6,498 nt of DNA from NCBI GenBank assembly GCA_030425945.1, contig JAUHZL010000180.1, positions 1 through 6,498 of the forward strand. Reading direction: 5' to 3'. The notes beneath the pieces were generated by a model. The model searched no databases. It was not told where the DNA came from and saw only the letters and a program-made list of their open reading frames with translations. The position numbers and the translations under genes were made by a program. Shown here one piece after another: positions 4,836-6,498 of this stretch (position 1 is its first letter; every line of letters starts with the position of its first letter). The DNA is from Alphaproteobacteria bacterium (GTDB lineage Bacteria > Pseudomonadota > Alphaproteobacteria > Rhodobacterales > Rhodobacteraceae).

Positions 4836-5906
4836 ATGCGCTTTGTCCCGAACCGGTTCCGTGCCGGCGCCCTGCCCTTTCCCGGCCTCGACGCGATGCC
4901 CGACCCGGCGGAGGATGCCACCGCGGTGACCGCGCTGCTGGCGCGCTGCCCGGCGCACGGGGTGACGCCGCTGGCGTCGGCGCCGGACCTTGCCCGCCGG
5001 GCGGGGGTGGCGGAGGTCCGGGTGAAGGACGAGCGCGGGCGGATGGGCCTCGGCAGCTTCAAGGCGCTGGGGGCCGCGCACGTGATCGCCGCCGACGCGG
5101 TCGCGGCCAACCCGGAGGCCCCCGAGGGCGCGCTGGCGGGCACCACCTATGTCACCGCGAGCGCGGGCAACCACGGGCTGTCGGTCGCGGCGGGCGCGCG
5201 GGTCTTCGGCGCGCGGGCGGTGGTCTACCTGTCCGAGGCGGTGCCGGAGGGATTCGCCGAACGGCTGCGCGCGAAGGGGGCCGAGGTGCGCCGCGCCGGG
5301 GCGACCTACGAGGACAGCATGGCCGCCGCCGCCCGGGCCGCGGAGGCCGAGGGGATGGTGCTGCTGTCGGACAGTTCCTGGCCCGGCTACAGCGAGAAAC
5401 CGCATGGCGTGATGGCCGGCTACCTCGCGCTGATGGCCGAGGTGGCAGGCGAGATCGCGGCGCCGCCCACCCATATCTTCGTGCAGGCCGGGGTCGGCGG
5501 GCTGGCGGCGGCGGTCGCGGCCCATGCAAGGCGGGTCTGGGGCAGCGGGCCGGTGATCGCCGTGGTCGAGCCCGCCGCCGCCCCCGCGATCTTCGCGGCG
5601 ATCGCGGCGGGGACCTTCGTGCGGGCCGAGGGGCCGGTCTCCAGCATGGGGCGGCTCGACTGCAAGGAGGCCTCGCTCATCGCGCTGAAGGGGCTGGCGC
5701 GCAACGCCGACCTGATCCTGACCGTGACCGAGGCCGAGGTCGCCGCAGCGATGCCGGTGCTGGCGGCGGCGGGGCTGGCCACCTCGCCCTCGGGCGGGGC
5801 CGGGCTGGCGGCGCTTCTGGCACTCGACCCCGAGACGCGGGCGGCGCTGGGGCTGAGCGAGGCCGCGCGGGTGCTGACGATCCTCAGCGAGGGACCGGAG
5901 GCATGA
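4836..5906 (+). CDS. PLP-dependent lyase, diaminopropionate ammonia-lyase-like
   Basis: A 356-residue fold-type II pyridoxal-phosphate enzyme. The Schiff-base lysine is K76 in GSFKALG (73-79). SAGNHG (109-114) is the substrate/cofactor loop, AGVGG (218-222) the phosphate-binding glycine loop, and SPSGGAG (317-323) the late Ser/Gly segment near the pyridine nitrogen. LSDSSWPGYSEKP (177-189) resembles the D-T-A-W-E-G-Y-E-E-I-P stretch of diaminopropionate ammonia-lyases, which cleave 2,3-diaminopropionate to pyruvate and ammonia, and the whole architecture is closest to that group. Two points argue against a plain assignment: it is shorter than the usual ~400 residues, and the loop reads S-A-G-N-H where those enzymes have T-D-G-N-H, so the Asp held to be important there is Ala110. 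A dehydratase/ammonia-lyase acting on a related amino acid is the safer call. The end overlaps the next gene by ATGA, which ties it to an M24 protein. Confidence 0.85.
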   Translation: MRFVPNRFRAGALPFPGLDAMPDPAEDATAVTALLARCPAHGVTPLASAPDLARRAGVAEVRVKDERGRMGLGSFKALGAAHVIAADAVAANPEAPEGALAGTTYVTASAGNHGLSVAAGARVFGARAVVYLSEAVPEGFAERLRAKGAEVRRAGATYEDSMAAAARAAEAEGMVLLSDSSWPGYSEKPHGVMAGYLALMAEVAGEIAAPPTHIFVQAGVGGLAAAVAAHARRVWGSGPVIAVVEPAAAPAIFAAIAAGTFVRAEGPVSSMGRLDCKEASLIALKGLARNADLILTVTEAEVAAAMPVLAAAGLATSPSGGAGLAALLALDPETRAALGLSEAARVLTILSEGPEA

Positions 5907-6498
5907 GCGCCCCGGCGCGCGGCTTCCCCGAGGACGAGTTCCGCGCGCGGGTGCGGCGGGCGCAGGCGGCGATGGCGCAGCGGGGCCTCGACGCGCTGCT
6001 GCTGACGACCGAGGCGGAGGTGCGCTACATCACCGGGTTCCTGACGCGGTTCTGGGAAAGCCCGACGCGGCCGTGGTTCGTGGTGCTGCCCGCCGCGGGC
6101 GACCCGGTGGCGGTGATCCCCTCGATCGGGGCGGCCCCGATGGCGGCGACCTGGCTGAGCGATATCCGCACCTGGCGCGCGCCGGACTACGGCGACGACG
6201 GGATCGGGCTGCTGGCCGATACCCTGCGCGAGGTCGCGGGGCCCGGCGCGCGGGTCGGCCATGCCTCCGGGCTGGAGACGCAGTTGCGGATGCCCGCCGA
6301 CGACGTGGCGCGGCTGGGCGCGCGTCTCGCCCCCGGTGCCCTCGTCCCGGACGGCGGGCTGATCCGGGGCCTGCGCGCGGTGAAGTCGCCCGCCGAGGTC
6401 GCCAAGATCGAACACGCCTGCGCCATCGCGGGCCGGGCCTTCGCGCGGGTGTCCGAGATCGCCGGGCCGGGCGTGCCGCTGGAGGCGGTGTTCCGGCA
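5903..6498 (+). CDS. M24 family metallopeptidase (Xaa-Pro/creatinase-like), 3' end cut off
   Basis: The first 198 codons of an M24-family protein, open to the window edge. The visible part is the N-terminal creatinase/prolidase domain: an amphipathic start, DEFRARVRRAQAAMAQRGLD (about 11-30), LLLTTEAEVRYITGFLTRFW (33-52), then alternating strands and helices. It is followed by the linker typical of the family, LIRGLRAVKSPAEVAKIEHA (about 154-173), which leads into the pita-bread catalytic domain. The metal-binding residues lie beyond the window, so activity cannot be judged. Relatives include aminopeptidase P, prolidase, creatinase and ectoine hydrolase; the N-terminal sequence does not show the features I recall for ectoine hydrolase. 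The start ATG overlaps the PLP-enzyme stop (ATGA) with a GGAG just upstream, so the two are co-translated. A plausible joint role is hydrolysis of an amide-containing compound by the M24 enzyme and deamination of the amino acid by the lyase. Confidence 0.88.
   Translation, partial: MSAPARGFPEDEFRARVRRAQAAMAQRGLDALLLTTEAEVRYITGFLTRFWESPTRPWFVVLPAAGDPVAVIPSIGAAPMAATWLSDIRTWRAPDYGDDGIGLLADTLREVAGPGARVGHASGLETQLRMPADDVARLGARLAPGALVPDGGLIRGLRAVKSPAEVAKIEHACAIAGRAFARVSEIAGPGVPLEAVFR

Noticed and set aside
4250..5525. Minus-strand open frames at 4250-4702 and 4452-5525
   Set aside because: They run antisense to the ParE remnant and the PLP enzyme and show only composition-driven Arg/Gly/Pro-rich sequence.
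5903..6498. Assignment of the M24 protein as ectoine hydrolase
   Set aside because: The catalytic domain is outside the window, and the N-terminal part does not show the sequence I associate with that enzyme; a PLP-enzyme neighbour alone is not enough.

Overview
The window looks like chromosomal DNA from a high-GC alphaproteobacterium, most likely of the Rhodobacterales (Roseobacter/Rhodobacter type). The main reasons are the divergent-free minus-strand order small basic protein - murA - DUF2948 - hisD, which I recall as typical of that order, and the protein sequences themselves. Most of the window is strongly GC-rich with G/C third codon positions. The exception is a stretch of about 0.9 kb beside a tRNA gene.

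Layout. (1) 1-3441, minus strand: read from right to left, a 68-residue basic protein (GTG start), murA (UDP-GlcNAc enolpyruvyl transferase, first committed step of peptidoglycan synthesis), a DUF2948 protein coupled to murA by an ATGA overlap, a 306-bp gap, and hisD (histidinol dehydrogenase, last steps of histidine synthesis), which runs off the left edge. The gap holds two copies of a repeated hairpin and a plausible hisD promoter. (2) 3556-3630, plus strand: tRNA-Thr(GGT) with encoded CCA. (3) 3631 to about 4540: a lower-GC segment with two small unrecognised ORFs, which resembles a remnant of laterally acquired DNA next to a tRNA. (4) 4541-4738: the C-terminal part of a RelE/ParE-family toxin gene with no start codon, which marks the return to host composition. 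(5) 4836 to the right edge, plus strand: a PLP-dependent enzyme of the diaminopropionate ammonia-lyase/threonine dehydratase type, translationally coupled by ATGA to an M24 (aminopeptidase P/creatinase-like) protein cut off by the window end. These two look like a catabolic operon for an amino acid or amino-acid derivative.

The strongest candidates for something undescribed are the two orphan ORFs between the tRNA and the broken toxin gene, and the PLP enzyme, which has Ala where diaminopropionate ammonia-lyases have a key Asp. I see no integrase, transposase, att duplication, CRISPR array or complete defence system in the window.
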